Source of the DNA: G965116155 sp965116155
GTDB taxonomy: Bacteria > Bdellovibrionota > Bdellovibrionia > Bdellovibrionales > UBA1609
Reading direction: 5' to 3'
DNA: 64,000 nucleotides
Assembly (NCBI GenBank): GCA_965116155.1
Contig: OZ220488.1
Coordinates: forward strand, 62,001-126,000
The position numbers and the translations under genes are program-made. The stretch's first letter is position 1, and every line of letters starts with the position of its first letter. Positions 1 through 8,440 of the stretch are shown piece after piece. Below the pieces are notes generated by a model. It was not told the origin of the DNA, made no database searches, and worked only from the letters and a program-made list of their open reading frames with translations.

Positions 1-868
1 AAAATATTAAAATCGTAACCGGGTGCAGGTCCATATTGTCGCCTAATACCTTAGGCTCTAAAATATTACCAATCAGCACCTGCACAGAGCTCATAATTCC
101 TATAATACAAGCCAGCTCCCAACCGAGAGAGTATTTTAAAAACACAATAGGTACAGGTAAAAGCGTGGCCACTATGGAGCCTACGCTGGGTATAAAATTG
201 AGGCAAAAAGTCAGCACCCCAAACATAAAAGCCAGGTCCACCTTAGCAACCCAGAGGATCATCCCCACCAAAAACCCTGTTGTAGTAGAGCTTAGGAACT
301 TTAAAATCAAATACCGCGAAATAGTGGAAAGCATTTCCTCAAACATCAACGCAGACGAATTACCTGCTGCAGCTTTAGCCGGGCTCATAATTAAAAACAG
401 CACAAAAATCGCCACCAAAAAGCACTTAGACACAAAGTTAAACACCCAGCCTGTAAGGCTGGTAGCGGTTTCTAGCAGAGGCCACTCTTGAGCCATTGTG
501 CTCACCAACGTGCGGGGCTCAAAGTCGATGCCCTTTTCTTGCAGCCACACCTCCAGCGGTATAATAGCTTGTTGCAACTTTTGTGGATAACTTGAAGCCT
601 CTTGGGCAAAGCGCTCCAAAGATCCCATTGTAAGCACCAGCAAAGCCAGCGACGCTAATACAAAGCACAAAAACACAAACCCCACCGCCGCCGCGCGCGG
701 AATCCGCAGGCGGCTTTGTATCCAGCTAGATGTGGGCTTTAAAATGGCAAACAAGCACAGCGATATAAAAAACGGCACCATCACAGAGCGGGTATAGATA
801 AGGGCCATAGTGATGGCAATTAAGCTCAGTGCTATGAGGCAGTAGCTTTGTATTTTATTGGCAGACAT
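1..868 (-). CDS. AI-2E family (PerM-like) membrane transporter, 3' end beyond window
   Basis: The first 289 codons read from an ATG at 868 to the window edge with no stop. The protein has hydrophobic segments near residues 8-45, 58-82, 140-162 and 195-260. The family signature appears as LNFIPSVGSIVATLLP near residues 223-238 and GNILEPKVLGDNMDLHP near 267-283, as in the AI-2E/PerM exporter family (PF01594). A polar region at 83-135 fits the variable periplasmic loop. The family moves autoinducer-2, ions or other solutes across the inner membrane; the substrate cannot be told. It is divergent from the gamma-glutamyltransferase gene. The C-terminus lies outside the window. Confidence 0.85.
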   Translation of the reverse strand, partial: MSANKIQSYCLIALSLIAITMALIYTRSVMVPFFISLCLFAILKPTSSWIQSRLRIPRAAAVGFVFLCFVLASLALLVLTMGSLERFAQEASSYPQKLQQAIIPLEVWLQEKGIDFEPRTLVSTMAQEWPLLETATSLTGWVFNFVSKCFLVAIFVLFLIMSPAKAAAGNSSALMFEEMLSTISRYLILKFLSSTTTGFLVGMILWVAKVDLAFMFGVLTFCLNFIPSVGSIVATLLPVPIVFLKYSLGWELACIIGIMSSVQVLIGNILEPKVLGDNMDLHPVTILIF

Positions 869-940
869 GATTTTATCATTGTGCCATATTGGATTTAGAA
901 TTGGCCACAGAGTTTTGAGAGTTTATTAGGGGTTTCACGT

Positions 941-2389
941 TTGGGCACACCCACTTGCAGCCTTATTGCTACAGGGCATCCTCTTGCTACGCAGGCAGGG
1001 GCGAAAGTCCACGCTCTTGGAGGGAACGCCTTTGATATAGCCGTGGCGGCGGGCTTAGCCCAGTGTGTTGTGGAGCCCTTGCTATCGGGCCTTGGCGGCG
1101 GCGGGTATGCTGTGAGCTTTGACCACCAGCATGGCTATAGGGCGTGGGATTTTTTTGTGGACTTCCCGGGCAAAGGCCTTCCGGGCACGAGCAAGGCTTT
1201 TGCTGAAGATTTAGAGGTGGATTTTTTAGGAGCTTCGCAGAGTTTTAAAATTGGCCCTGGCTCCATCGCGGCTCCTGGCACTTGGGAAGGCTTAAAAGCT
1301 TTGCACCAAAGTGGCGGCCGGTTGAGTTTGGCTCAAGTGGCGGCCCCGGCCATAGAGTACGCCTACGGGCATAAGCTTAATGCCACTCAGTCGCGGGCGA
1401 TTTTGATTTTAAAGCGCATTGCCTCTTACGACTCTGTAGGAAGGGCGCTGTATTTTCATAAAAATGGTGCCTGCAGGCGCGAGGGCGAAGAACTCCGCAA
1501 CCCTGAGCTGGGCAATTTTATACTCTCGTCTGTCAGGGGTGGGGGAGCCTTTCGTTCTCCACCATTGGTGGAGAGTGTTTTGTCACGCACGCGTGGGGTT
1601 TCGAGCTTAAACGCCGCAGACTTTACTCAGTACAAGGTTCAAGTGGCAGAGCCCTTGGTTTGGAAATACCGCGACCATGTGCTGTACTCCACACCAGAAC
1701 CCAACTTGGGTGGGGTGTTTTTAAGGCGCATGCTAAAAGATCTAGAGTCTTATGATTTGTCTTCTACAAAGTGGGGCAGTAGTGAGCATATTGGCATTTT
1801 AGCACAAGTTTTAAAACGAGCAGAAGAACAGGCCCAGGTTTTAGAGCAGTCGTTTAAAAAAGGCACCACGCATTTAAGTGTGTCCGATGCAGAGGGCAAT
1901 CTGCTGAGCGTGAGCCTATCTAATGGTGAAGGCTCGGGCTGTTTTGTACCGGGCACAGGCGTAATGCTAAACAATATGATGGGCGAGGATGATATTTTGG
2001 GGCCAGATGAGAGCCTGTGGCGCTGTGGCACAAGGCTGCCTTCGCGCATGTCGCCTCTGATACTGCGAGCCCCTAATGGTAGGGCGTATGTTTTGGGCAC
2101 TGGGGGTTCTAAGCGCATTCGATCCTCTTTATTTACAGTGGTGTCGCATTTGGTGGATTTTGGCAAAAGCTTAGAGCAGGCCCTGCTAGCGCCGCGCATG
2201 AACTGGGACGAAGGCTGCTTACAAATGGAGCCCGGTTTTGCAAGTAGCAGCGTAGATGCCTTGAGGTCTCAGATTAAAGTTAACCTCTGGAAGGATATCG
2301 CGTTTTTCTTTGGCGGCGTGCATGGAGTGCTAGAGGGTGGCGAGGCCATCGCCGACCCCCGCAGATGCGGAAGCGCCCAAACACTTTGA
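941..2389 (+). CDS. ggt: Gamma-glutamyltransferase (Ntn hydrolase family)
   Basis: Matches the GGT family from end to end: ATGHPLATQAG and GGNAFDIAVAA near the N-terminus, VEPLLSGLGGGGY, then the autoprocessing site KGTTHLSVSDAEGN, in which Thr309 would be the nucleophile and new N-terminus of the small subunit, and GTGGSKRIRSSL with APRMNWDE towards the end. The family cleaves gamma-glutamyl bonds of glutathione and related peptides and transfers the glutamyl group. At 482 residues it is about 100 shorter than E. coli GGT and shows no signal peptide, so it may be cytoplasmic or exported another way. The TTG start at 941 follows a TTAGGGG ribosome site. Its TGA stop lies in the stem of a strong terminator. 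Confidence 0.88.
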   Translation: MGTPTCSLIATGHPLATQAGAKVHALGGNAFDIAVAAGLAQCVVEPLLSGLGGGGYAVSFDHQHGYRAWDFFVDFPGKGLPGTSKAFAEDLEVDFLGASQSFKIGPGSIAAPGTWEGLKALHQSGGRLSLAQVAAPAIEYAYGHKLNATQSRAILILKRIASYDSVGRALYFHKNGACRREGEELRNPELGNFILSSVRGGGAFRSPPLVESVLSRTRGVSSLNAADFTQYKVQVAEPLVWKYRDHVLYSTPEPNLGGVFLRRMLKDLESYDLSSTKWGSSEHIGILAQVLKRAEEQAQVLEQSFKKGTTHLSVSDAEGNLLSVSLSNGEGSGCFVPGTGVMLNNMMGEDDILGPDESLWRCGTRLPSRMSPLILRAPNGRAYVLGTGGSKRIRSSLFTVVSHLVDFGKSLEQALLAPRMNWDEGCLQMEPGFASSSVDALRSQIKVNLWKDIAFFFGGVHGVLEGGEAIADPRRCGSAQTL

Positions 2390-2415
2390 GCTTTTGGCTC
2401 AAAGTGTTTGGGCGC
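2373..2415. terminator. Bidirectional terminator between convergent genes
   Basis: A 19-bp perfect stem (2373-2391 with 2397-2415) encloses the 5-nt loop TTTTG. It contains the stop of the gamma-glutamyltransferase gene and sits 10 bp beyond the end of the facing outer-membrane protein gene. No long T-run follows, but the stem strength and convergent position support termination for both genes. Confidence 0.75.
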
Positions 2416-2425
2416 ACAAGGAGCT

Positions 2426-3637
2426 TTACAGCCGTAATCGCACCAGCACGCTAACACTGTGGCGGTGACGTGTACGGTCAAAGCCCGTTACCGATGGGTG
2501 CGGCGAGCCTGTAAGCGCCTCCATAGGGTGCTGCTGGTAGTGGTTGGTGTGCTCGGAGCTATTAAACATCATGCCCTTAATGTACGAGTAACGCACATCT
2601 AAGTCCCAACGCTTAGACATAGGCGTATGAAAGCCCAAATGACCCGCCGCTGCGGTCATGTTTTGCATCATGCGCACCGAGTGGAGCGTGTCGTAATCGG
2701 GCAAAGCATACCCCCAAGCGGACGTGTAGCTAGCTGCGTAGGTGAGGTTTTCAAAACCACTCCGCTCAAAACCAAACCCCAAGCCAATATAAGGCACAAG
2801 GTGCAGGTACCGGCGTTCTTTATTACCAAAATCCCTAAACACATTCACGCTGTAGTTGCGTCCACCCCAGTTGCCGAACTTTTGAACACTCTGACTATGA
2901 CCAGTACTATCACTATCAAAAGGAGCCGGTGAATTCGGAGCATAAACCTTAATGCCGCCCGAGCTAGTGGCGTGCGACTTAAAAGACATCAGCTGCGTAA
3001 AGCTCAGCTCCGCGCGCCCCCAGTTGAATATGCGTCCGACACTAAGATTAATGTCGTACGTTTCAATATCGTAAACATTGGTCCAAAAATAGCCCGCAAT
3101 CACAGGTGCCGGCGCTACCAAGTCGCCTGACCCTCTGGGGAACGAACCAGAAAGGTCTTTCGCCATGCCCAAAGCCATAGGCCTACCAGGTGATGCCCTG
3201 TAACAAGAGGCATCGTCAGGGTAACAAACCGTGTCGGTATTCATACCGCGCTCAACAATCTGACTATGCAAAGACGCACTCAATCCCGTACCCACATACC
3301 ACTTGGCGTTGTCGCCATGGCTAGACAAACCCGCCACATTGGTTGATGGCTTTGGCGCAGGAGCTGGGTCCATGCCCTGCTCTGTCAAAACCCAAACCTT
3401 GTCCGACGGAACGTCCTTAGGCCTGGGAGTGCCAGGCTCGAGCACTTCTACCCGCTCGATTTCCGGAAAATCCTGCAGCAAGGTTTTTTCAGCCTGCTCG
3501 ACTTGGTCTTCGCTCACACCCTCTGTCACCATAAGATAAAAAACAAAATGATCCCTCGTACTATCGTGAGCACTAGCGAATGTGCTCAGACAGAACAAGC
3601 CCAAACCAGCCACAAGAGAAGCAAAAACCTTTCTCAT
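2426..3637 (-). CDS. Exported protein, probable outer-membrane beta-barrel
   Basis: Unrecognised by family. A signal peptide (MRKVFASLVAGLGLFCLSTF, cleavage near FASA-HD) is followed by a short alpha/beta-looking stretch (residues 25-75), a Pro-rich linker, and from about residue 100 alternating aromatic/hydrophobic strands with Gly and Asn turns (GIGFGFE-like segments, YIGLGFGFERSGFENLTYAA). It ends HSVSVLVRLRL, resembling a terminal beta-strand. This suggests a beta-barrel outer-membrane protein. The ATG at 3637 is preferred over the in-frame GTG at 3640 because GGAGGT lies 8 nt upstream of it. It converges on the gamma-glutamyltransferase gene. Confidence 0.7.
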   Translation of the reverse strand: MRKVFASLVAGLGLFCLSTFASAHDSTRDHFVFYLMVTEGVSEDQVEQAEKTLLQDFPEIERVEVLEPGTPRPKDVPSDKVWVLTEQGMDPAPAPKPSTNVAGLSSHGDNAKWYVGTGLSASLHSQIVERGMNTDTVCYPDDASCYRASPGRPMALGMAKDLSGSFPRGSGDLVAPAPVIAGYFWTNVYDIETYDINLSVGRIFNWGRAELSFTQLMSFKSHATSSGGIKVYAPNSPAPFDSDSTGHSQSVQKFGNWGGRNYSVNVFRDFGNKERRYLHLVPYIGLGFGFERSGFENLTYAASYTSAWGYALPDYDTLHSVRMMQNMTAAAGHLGFHTPMSKRWDLDVRYSYIKGMMFNSSEHTNHYQQHPMEALTGSPHPSVTGFDRTRHRHSVSVLVRLRL

Positions 3638-3774
3638 CACGCGTTACCTCCACGTTCTAAAGTATCTGTAGAGGCGTTATTAGCACCCAGGCACGAGGAT
3701 GTCAAAATATCCATCCTTGTGCGGTAAGACACTCAGCATCAAATTTTCCTAATGGCTTGCTTGGATTGCTGTTT

Positions 3775-4152
3775 TTAGCCTGTGGCGGGCACTTTGTAGT
3801 GGGTACGCACGATTTCGAGGGTGCTTTGTTCTGTAAAGGGTTTTGCCAAAAAGGCCTTGCAGCCCACGTTAAGGGCCTGGTTTTTAAGCTCTTGGTTCAT
3901 AAGACCCGTGCACGCAACAATAAGGCACTCGTGGACTGCGAGTATGTTTTTGCTGGCCTCAATGCCATTTAATTGGGGCATAACGATGTCCATAATGATA
4001 AGCTGCGGTTTTAGCTCCAAAGCCTGAGCCACGGCTTGGTGCCCGTTGCTGGCGACGCCTAGGCATGTGGCGCCGTGCTTTTGCAAAATTCCTACTAGTA
4101 GCTCTTGCACAAAAGCCGCGTCGTCCGCCACGGTAAAGGTTAAATGGTTCAT
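3775..4152 (-). CDS. Stand-alone response regulator receiver (CheY-like)
   Basis: A single receiver domain of about 125 residues with no output domain. The acidic pair is Asp10-Asp11, the phospho-acceptor is Asp55 (IIMDIVMPQLNG), the switch Thr is Thr82 (VACTG) and the conserved Lys is Lys104 (LAKPF). Such proteins relay phosphate from a histidine kinase to a partner by protein contact, as in chemotaxis or phosphorelays. No kinase is nearby. A longer start at 4188 exists but lacks a ribosome site; the start at 4152 places Met just before the first beta-strand (MNHLTFTVAD). A hairpin lies in the leader. Confidence 0.88.
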   Translation of the reverse strand: MNHLTFTVADDAAFVQELLVGILQKHGATCLGVASNGHQAVAQALELKPQLIIMDIVMPQLNGIEASKNILAVHECLIVACTGLMNQELKNQALNVGCKAFLAKPFTEQSTLEIVRTHYKVPATG

Positions 4153-4173
4153 AGAGCCAGTATCTCTAAAAGG

Positions 4174-4203
4174 AGCCCCTTTGACCATATGAGGGGCTTT
4201 TTC
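4174..4203. terminator. Leader hairpin with T-runs on both sides
   Basis: AGCCCCT (4174-4180) pairs with AGGGGCT (4192-4198) around an 11-nt loop. TTTT follows on the plus strand and CCTTTT on the minus strand. It lies 21 bp upstream of the receiver gene start, so on the minus strand it could be an attenuator or simply the end of an upstream transcript. The stem is short. Confidence 0.35.
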
Positions 4204-4244
4204 AAAAGACTTTCATAGGGTTTTAAGGGTAGACTAGACCCCCT

Positions 4245-4901
4245 ATGACGCAGGAGCCTGAAAGTTTTGCTTTAAAAATTTTGGCCTTTTTTGCAGGCCT
4301 GAGCGGTTGGCAGGCTTATGGGGCTATTGTGCTTTCGCTTTTGGTTTCGGGTCTGGGTGTGCCTATACCGGAGGATATTACCTTGGTTTCTGCAGGGGTC
4401 ATGGCCGCGCGTGAGCAGATTTCACTATTAGGCGCCATGGTGGTAGGTTTTTTTGGAGTACTGTTGGGGGATGGGGTGCTATTTTTTTTGGGGCGCTTTT
4501 TGGGCGAAAGGGTGTTTCAGCTGCCGGGGTTAAGGTTTGTGTTTACACCCAAGCGGGTGCAAAAGGCTCGTGTGCGTGTGCTTAGGAACTCGAAATTTAT
4601 TTGTTTTGTGGCGCGTTTTTTACCAGGCTTAAGAGCACCTATTTACCTGTGCTCTGGCATTATGGGGGTTAAGCCGTGGATTTTTTTGGGCTTAGATGGC
4701 TTGGCTGCAGCCTTGAGCGTGCCCTTTTGGGTGTGGCTGGGGTGGTGGTTTGGTAACAATATTGAGCGCAATATGCGCTACATACAAGAGGCACAGGTGT
4801 GGATTTTTTTGCTGCTCATTTTGGGCATTGCGGGCTTTGTGGTGATTAAAAAACGCTCTTCCCGTGCATCTGAGACCGACAGGTACCCATACAACAAATA
4901 A
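4245..4901 (+). CDS. DedA-family (SNARE-associated/VTT) membrane protein
   Basis: A 218-residue membrane protein with the DedA pattern: GVPIPEDITLVSAG (residues 38-51), GDGVLFFLGRFLGERVF, then RFLPGLRAPIYLCSGIMG, whose Arg and Gly residues are conserved in the family. Hydrophobic segments lie near 25-50, 60-85, 140-165 and 183-202. DedA proteins act in lipid-carrier recycling (undecaprenyl phosphate or phospholipid flipping) and membrane homeostasis in the inner membrane. It starts at ATG 4245 and ends with a basic cytoplasmic tail. It is monocistronic between the divergent receiver gene and the protease gene. Confidence 0.85.
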   Translation: MTQEPESFALKILAFFAGLSGWQAYGAIVLSLLVSGLGVPIPEDITLVSAGVMAAREQISLLGAMVVGFFGVLLGDGVLFFLGRFLGERVFQLPGLRFVFTPKRVQKARVRVLRNSKFICFVARFLPGLRAPIYLCSGIMGVKPWIFLGLDGLAAALSVPFWVWLGWWFGNNIERNMRYIQEAQVWIFLLLILGIAGFVVIKKRSSRASETDRYPYNK

Positions 4902-5002
4902 TGGCCGTGTAAAAATGTTTTTATGTGCCGAGCCACTGTTTTGTGGGGTAGACTGCGCGGGTATTGATGAGCAACTTATGCATGCGAGAGCCAAGGGGGC
5001 AT

Positions 5003-5947
5003 ATGAGTAGGCTGAGTTACAGTTTTGTTCTGCTGGGTTTAGTTGTGGGCGTTATGGCTGGCGCCTTGGGAGTTAAGGCCTATGGCGCTTGCGGCGCGGC
5101 GCGGTCTGCTCTGCAGGATATGAGCAGCGTACAAGACCCTAGGCTAAACCAGGTGGCGCGATCGGTTGGTATGCTAATAGATGCCCGTTATTTAGGCCAC
5201 ACGGGTTCGGAGCCAATTGATCTGCTAGCAGGGCGGGTGGCAGGGCGGGGTGCTTTAGAGCCTGCGGTGTCCTTTGGTAATACGGTGTCTTTGAGGGCTG
5301 CGCCTTTGGGTGCGGTGTCTTTGAGCCATGGGGAGGATGAGGAAAGAGGAGTGTCTTCTGGGCTGTGTACGGGCTTTTTGGTTGCACCGGATATCGTGGC
5401 CACGGCGGGGCATTGTTTAAGGAAGGTTGCTTGTCAAGATGCTCGATTTGTTTTTGGCTGGACATCACCCGCTGCGGCTCAGGTTTCTCCCCGCAATGTG
5501 TACTCTTGCAAAGAGGTGATCGCCTTATCAGACCCTGGGCTTAATGTAGATATACGGGTCCAAAACGAACCGCAGATCAGTCAGCCCGATTATGCCCTTT
5601 TGCGCTTAGGCCGCAAGGTTGCGGGGCGTGAGCCTTTGCGTGTGCAAGCGGATGCCAGCAATACGCGTGCGGTGCTAATGTTGGGGCACCCCTATAAGAT
5701 GGCAATGAAGGTATCGTCGGGTGTGCTGGCGGGTGTAATGCCAACAGGCAGTGGGTCTGTTTTTTTGTCGCATTTAGAAAGCTACCAGGGCAACTCGGGC
5801 TCTCCGGTATTGGATGCTGACAGCTTAGAGGTGTTGGGGATTGCTTTTTTTCGACAAAAAGGCTCTTGCCCTTCGTCCTCTGACTGCCATGGCGGGTGCA
5901 CCCGCTCTACAAATATATCAGTTGTACTCAAACATTTAGAGAGATAG
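5003..5947 (+). CDS. Exported trypsin-like serine protease
   Basis: Chymotrypsin-fold (S1/V8-type) protease with the triad His in VATAGHC, Asp in QPDYALLRLG and Ser in YQGNSGSP. A signal peptide (MSRLSYSFVLLGLVVGVMAG, cleavage near AYG-AC) predicts export. ATG 5003 is chosen because AAGGGGG lies just before it and the signal peptide then starts correctly; the upstream in-frame starts at 4964-4978 are less likely. Six or more Cys residues in the mature part suggest disulphides. The last codons (LER-stop, TTAGAGAGATAG) match a degenerate copy of the palindromic-element terminal motif, so the C-terminus seems to have been supplied by the repeat. Confidence 0.85.
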   Translation: MSRLSYSFVLLGLVVGVMAGALGVKAYGACGAARSALQDMSSVQDPRLNQVARSVGMLIDARYLGHTGSEPIDLLAGRVAGRGALEPAVSFGNTVSLRAAPLGAVSLSHGEDEERGVSSGLCTGFLVAPDIVATAGHCLRKVACQDARFVFGWTSPAAAQVSPRNVYSCKEVIALSDPGLNVDIRVQNEPQISQPDYALLRLGRKVAGREPLRVQADASNTRAVLMLGHPYKMAMKVSSGVLAGVMPTGSGSVFLSHLESYQGNSGSPVLDADSLEVLGIAFFRQKGSCPSSSDCHGGCTRSTNISVVLKHLER

Positions 5948-6078
5948 CCACATGTTTTGCGGGATGCCTGCTATTATCGCTTTAGGTGTAATGCTGAACT
6001 CGATCTAAAGCGGATGGCAATTGTTTGATTCGGCGATAAAAAGAACATACTTCAGTCACGACTAGGCTAGCGCTCTAA
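5936..6078. repeat. Degenerate palindromic element between convergent genes
   Basis: The left end TTAGAGAGATAGCC is a degenerate copy of the terminal motif and is followed by CACATG as in other copies. The right end GCTAGCGCTCTAA (6066-6078) is exact. Stop codons of both flanking convergent genes lie in these ends, and both proteins finish Leu-Glu-Arg. The interior has lost clear stems and contains one copy (6042-6064) of the repeat built on AACATACTTCAGTCACGACT. Confidence 0.7.
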
Positions 6079-7086
6079 CTTTATTTTGACCTTAAATTTC
6101 CCCCACTCAGCCCATTCTAGCAAATGGAGCACTAGTCCTTGGGTATCGCTATTGGGTGAGTCCATATAAAGGGGCCAGGTGTTTTGGGCGTCATGGCGCA
6201 AGCTGTATCTTTTTAAGGTATAGTGGGCCGTGCTTTTTAACAAAGCTTTCATGTGGGGGTGTTTTTTAATTGTGGCAAATAACAAACCTAGCTCGTGACT
6301 TAAAACGGTGCCTTTAAGGGGTAGCAGGGTTCTTATAATTGCGGTTAATGCTGTTTCAAACTCTTGTAAGGGGGCTTTTTTGGTGTGGTGTAAAACCTCT
6401 AGCACAAAAGGCAAGTACGAAATATGCGTATTCAACAATACGGGCACAAACTTGAGCACCTGCTCAGTATGGGCGGGCGCTTTGCTTATAACAGATGCTA
6501 GCAGAATGTCCCGCAAGCTAGATTTTAAATAAACGTCCTGCTCCGCGCGCGAAAGGGCTCGCTCTAAAGTCGCCCACCCTTTATCGGTTAGGAAAAAGTT
6601 TTTGATTCTATAAGCCTGTGTTTGGTTCCATAGGTTTGGGTGCTTTTCTAAAAATAGCCCCCGCAACAAGTCTGGCAAATAGCCTTTTTGCTCAAACAGC
6701 GCAAACATCTGCTCCACCTTGGCATGGGTGTAGCGGTGCTCTGGGATTTTAGACACAAGACTTTGTACAAAGGCGCGCTTTTGATCTTTAGGCAGTTTAG
6801 AGTGACTGAGTAAAATCTCTGCAAGTTCTGCATGTGCATCAGAACCCACGGCCAGCACAGTGCTAAGTTCGTTTAGCATGCCTTTTTGTATAAGGCTCTC
6901 TAGCGAGAACGCTGTTTCTAGCATAGCATCATAAGCCAGGGCGGGTTCGTTTTTGTTGAACTCCAAAATATCCAGGCATTTTTGGGTTACGTCATTGGCC
7001 TTTAAAAACCTATCCCTCGCCCCTGCTATGAGAGTGAGCGGCAACAGCGTAAAAAAGAGTACCAATACAGCTTTTAGTATTTGCAT
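6067..7086 (-). CDS. Exported alpha-helical protein of unknown function
   Basis: Unrecognised. 339 residues: a signal peptide or N-terminal membrane segment (MQILKAVLVLFFTLLPLTLI) and then an all-helical sequence with regularly spaced Leu, suggesting HEAT/TPR-like helical repeats. The C-terminus KIKLER-stop is encoded by TTAGAGCGCTAG, the terminal motif of the palindromic element. It lies 44 bp downstream of another exported helical protein of the same size, on the same strand, so the two probably form an operon and may be distant duplicates; I could not establish clear sequence identity by eye. Confidence 0.65.
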   Translation of the reverse strand: MQILKAVLVLFFTLLPLTLIAGARDRFLKANDVTQKCLDILEFNKNEPALAYDAMLETAFSLESLIQKGMLNELSTVLAVGSDAHAELAEILLSHSKLPKDQKRAFVQSLVSKIPEHRYTHAKVEQMFALFEQKGYLPDLLRGLFLEKHPNLWNQTQAYRIKNFFLTDKGWATLERALSRAEQDVYLKSSLRDILLASVISKAPAHTEQVLKFVPVLLNTHISYLPFVLEVLHHTKKAPLQEFETALTAIIRTLLPLKGTVLSHELGLLFATIKKHPHMKALLKSTAHYTLKRYSLRHDAQNTWPLYMDSPNSDTQGLVLHLLEWAEWGKFKVKIKLER

Positions 7087-7130
7087 TCTTTTTCGATTTT
7101 AGTAGTTTTTTTCTGAGTGCTCAGGGGTGT

Positions 7131-8141
7131 TTATATTTTTTGCAAAAGCCCTACACAAGGCTGCGCACCTGGGGCTTCGCCTGCAGCGTAGGCACGTAGT
7201 GTTTGCATGGTGTTGTCATTTAGCGCGAGTGAAGATTGTGCAATATATACCAGCCCCTGTCTGGCAGCGGGCATTAAAAAATTCCTCAAATTTTCGTGTG
7301 CAGCTATTTGTTGCAGGGCCTTGTTTATAAATTGAGGGGCGTCTTGAGGTGTAGAGTATAGAAACAAATTGTGTAGAATTTTTAATAAAATTTCTGCTGT
7401 GAATTTATTTTGGCTCAAAGTGGGAGCTTCTTCTAGTACACCCAGCACCATAAAAGCCACGCTTGGGCTGCGGTGTGTTGTAAGCAGGTGCTTGGCCGCG
7501 TAGCTGCTCCAATAAAGATCCTGTGGCGCAAGCGAGTGGCGTGGTTTTTGCGAATGCTCTATATCTACAGACACCAGCAGCGCATGGAGTGCTTCTTTAT
7601 CTTCTTGGGTGAGGGATTTTTCCATAACCAAATATTCGTGCAGTAGTTCGTGCTCGTACATAACAATGCCGGCTTCATCAAGACTGGGTAAAAAGAAGTA
7701 CGCCACAGCATTAAATAGCGGCAAGCGGCCTAACAGAATGCGCAGTGCTTTTTGCTTAATACCTAGATCCAGCAAGGTCGATGCTACTACAGCAATTTCG
7801 TTTGTATACTCTAAAAAAACCGCCTCTAAGGGCTTGTGGCGCAACATAAGATGCAGCAAGCACAGGTCTCCCTGCAAACTGCGCTCTAGTAGCTCAGGGT
7901 AGCTAAGCAGGGTGTCCAAAATTTCTTCGGCTGAGTAGGCCGTGGACAGCTGGTCCATTAAACTAAGAGCATGCCAAGGATGCAGGCCTTGCTCTACCAT
8001 GTGAGCACTACGCATGATGGCGGTGTAGGGGTCACCAATCAAATCTACATCCGGGTGCAAACCTACTGTCTGCTCAGGCCGAGCCAAAGCATCGCAGGCG
8101 CACACAAAAACAAGCGCACAAGCAAGGCGTTTAATTCTCAT
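7131..8141 (-). CDS. Exported alpha-helical protein of unknown function
   Basis: Unrecognised. With the start at ATG 8141 the protein begins with a signal peptide (MRIKRLACALVFVCACDALA); a longer start at 8177 would put 12 residues before it. The rest is Leu-rich helices, with segments such as EILDTLLSYPELLERSLQ and KALRILLGRLPLF that look like helical repeats. It is the upstream member of a pair with the next leftward gene. Its promoter region is followed upstream by a compound palindromic element at 8178-8440. Confidence 0.62.
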   Translation of the reverse strand: MRIKRLACALVFVCACDALARPEQTVGLHPDVDLIGDPYTAIMRSAHMVEQGLHPWHALSLMDQLSTAYSAEEILDTLLSYPELLERSLQGDLCLLHLMLRHKPLEAVFLEYTNEIAVVASTLLDLGIKQKALRILLGRLPLFNAVAYFFLPSLDEAGIVMYEHELLHEYLVMEKSLTQEDKEALHALLVSVDIEHSQKPRHSLAPQDLYWSSYAAKHLLTTHRSPSVAFMVLGVLEEAPTLSQNKFTAEILLKILHNLFLYSTPQDAPQFINKALQQIAAHENLRNFLMPAARQGLVYIAQSSLALNDNTMQTLRAYAAGEAPGAQPCVGLLQKI

Positions 8142-8177
8142 AAGGGTCCCACTACTCCATTTTTGTTTATTAGGCAA

Positions 8178-8440
8178 TTAAAGCGCTAGCAAAAACTCTT
8201 TAAGCAGTAAGTGCAGCCCACTTGCCCCCCCTATAGGGGGCGTCAGGTAAGGGGCTCATAGAAGCTTCATAGGTCGCCACATGTTCTGTGGGGCGCTTAT
8301 CTCCCTGATGGTCATCCCTTGCAGGGACTATCAGGGAGACTGCGCTTAGCCCAGAACATGTGGCTAGCACTCTGATGCTTACGCACGGAGGTTGCACCAG
8401 GAGCGCCGCTTAGTCCCAGAGTATTAGGCTAGCGCTCTAA
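8178..8440. repeat. Compound palindromic element (two units)
   Basis: Begins TTAAAGCGCTAGC (8178) and ends GCTAGCGCTCTAA (8428-8440), which supplies the LysS stop codon. The best unit has outer arms CCACATGTTCTG (8277-8288) and CAGAACATGTGG (8352-8363), perfectly complementary. Inside is a second stem, CTCCCTGATGGTC with GGGACTATCAGGGAG. The unit is followed by GCTAGCACTCTGATGCTTACGCA, combining the terminal motif with the bridging motif TGCTTACGCA. There is no convincing gene inside. Confidence 0.85.

Noticed and set aside
8200..8397. Short minus-strand frame between the helical-protein gene and lysS
   Set aside because: Made of palindromic element sequence with no ribosome site.
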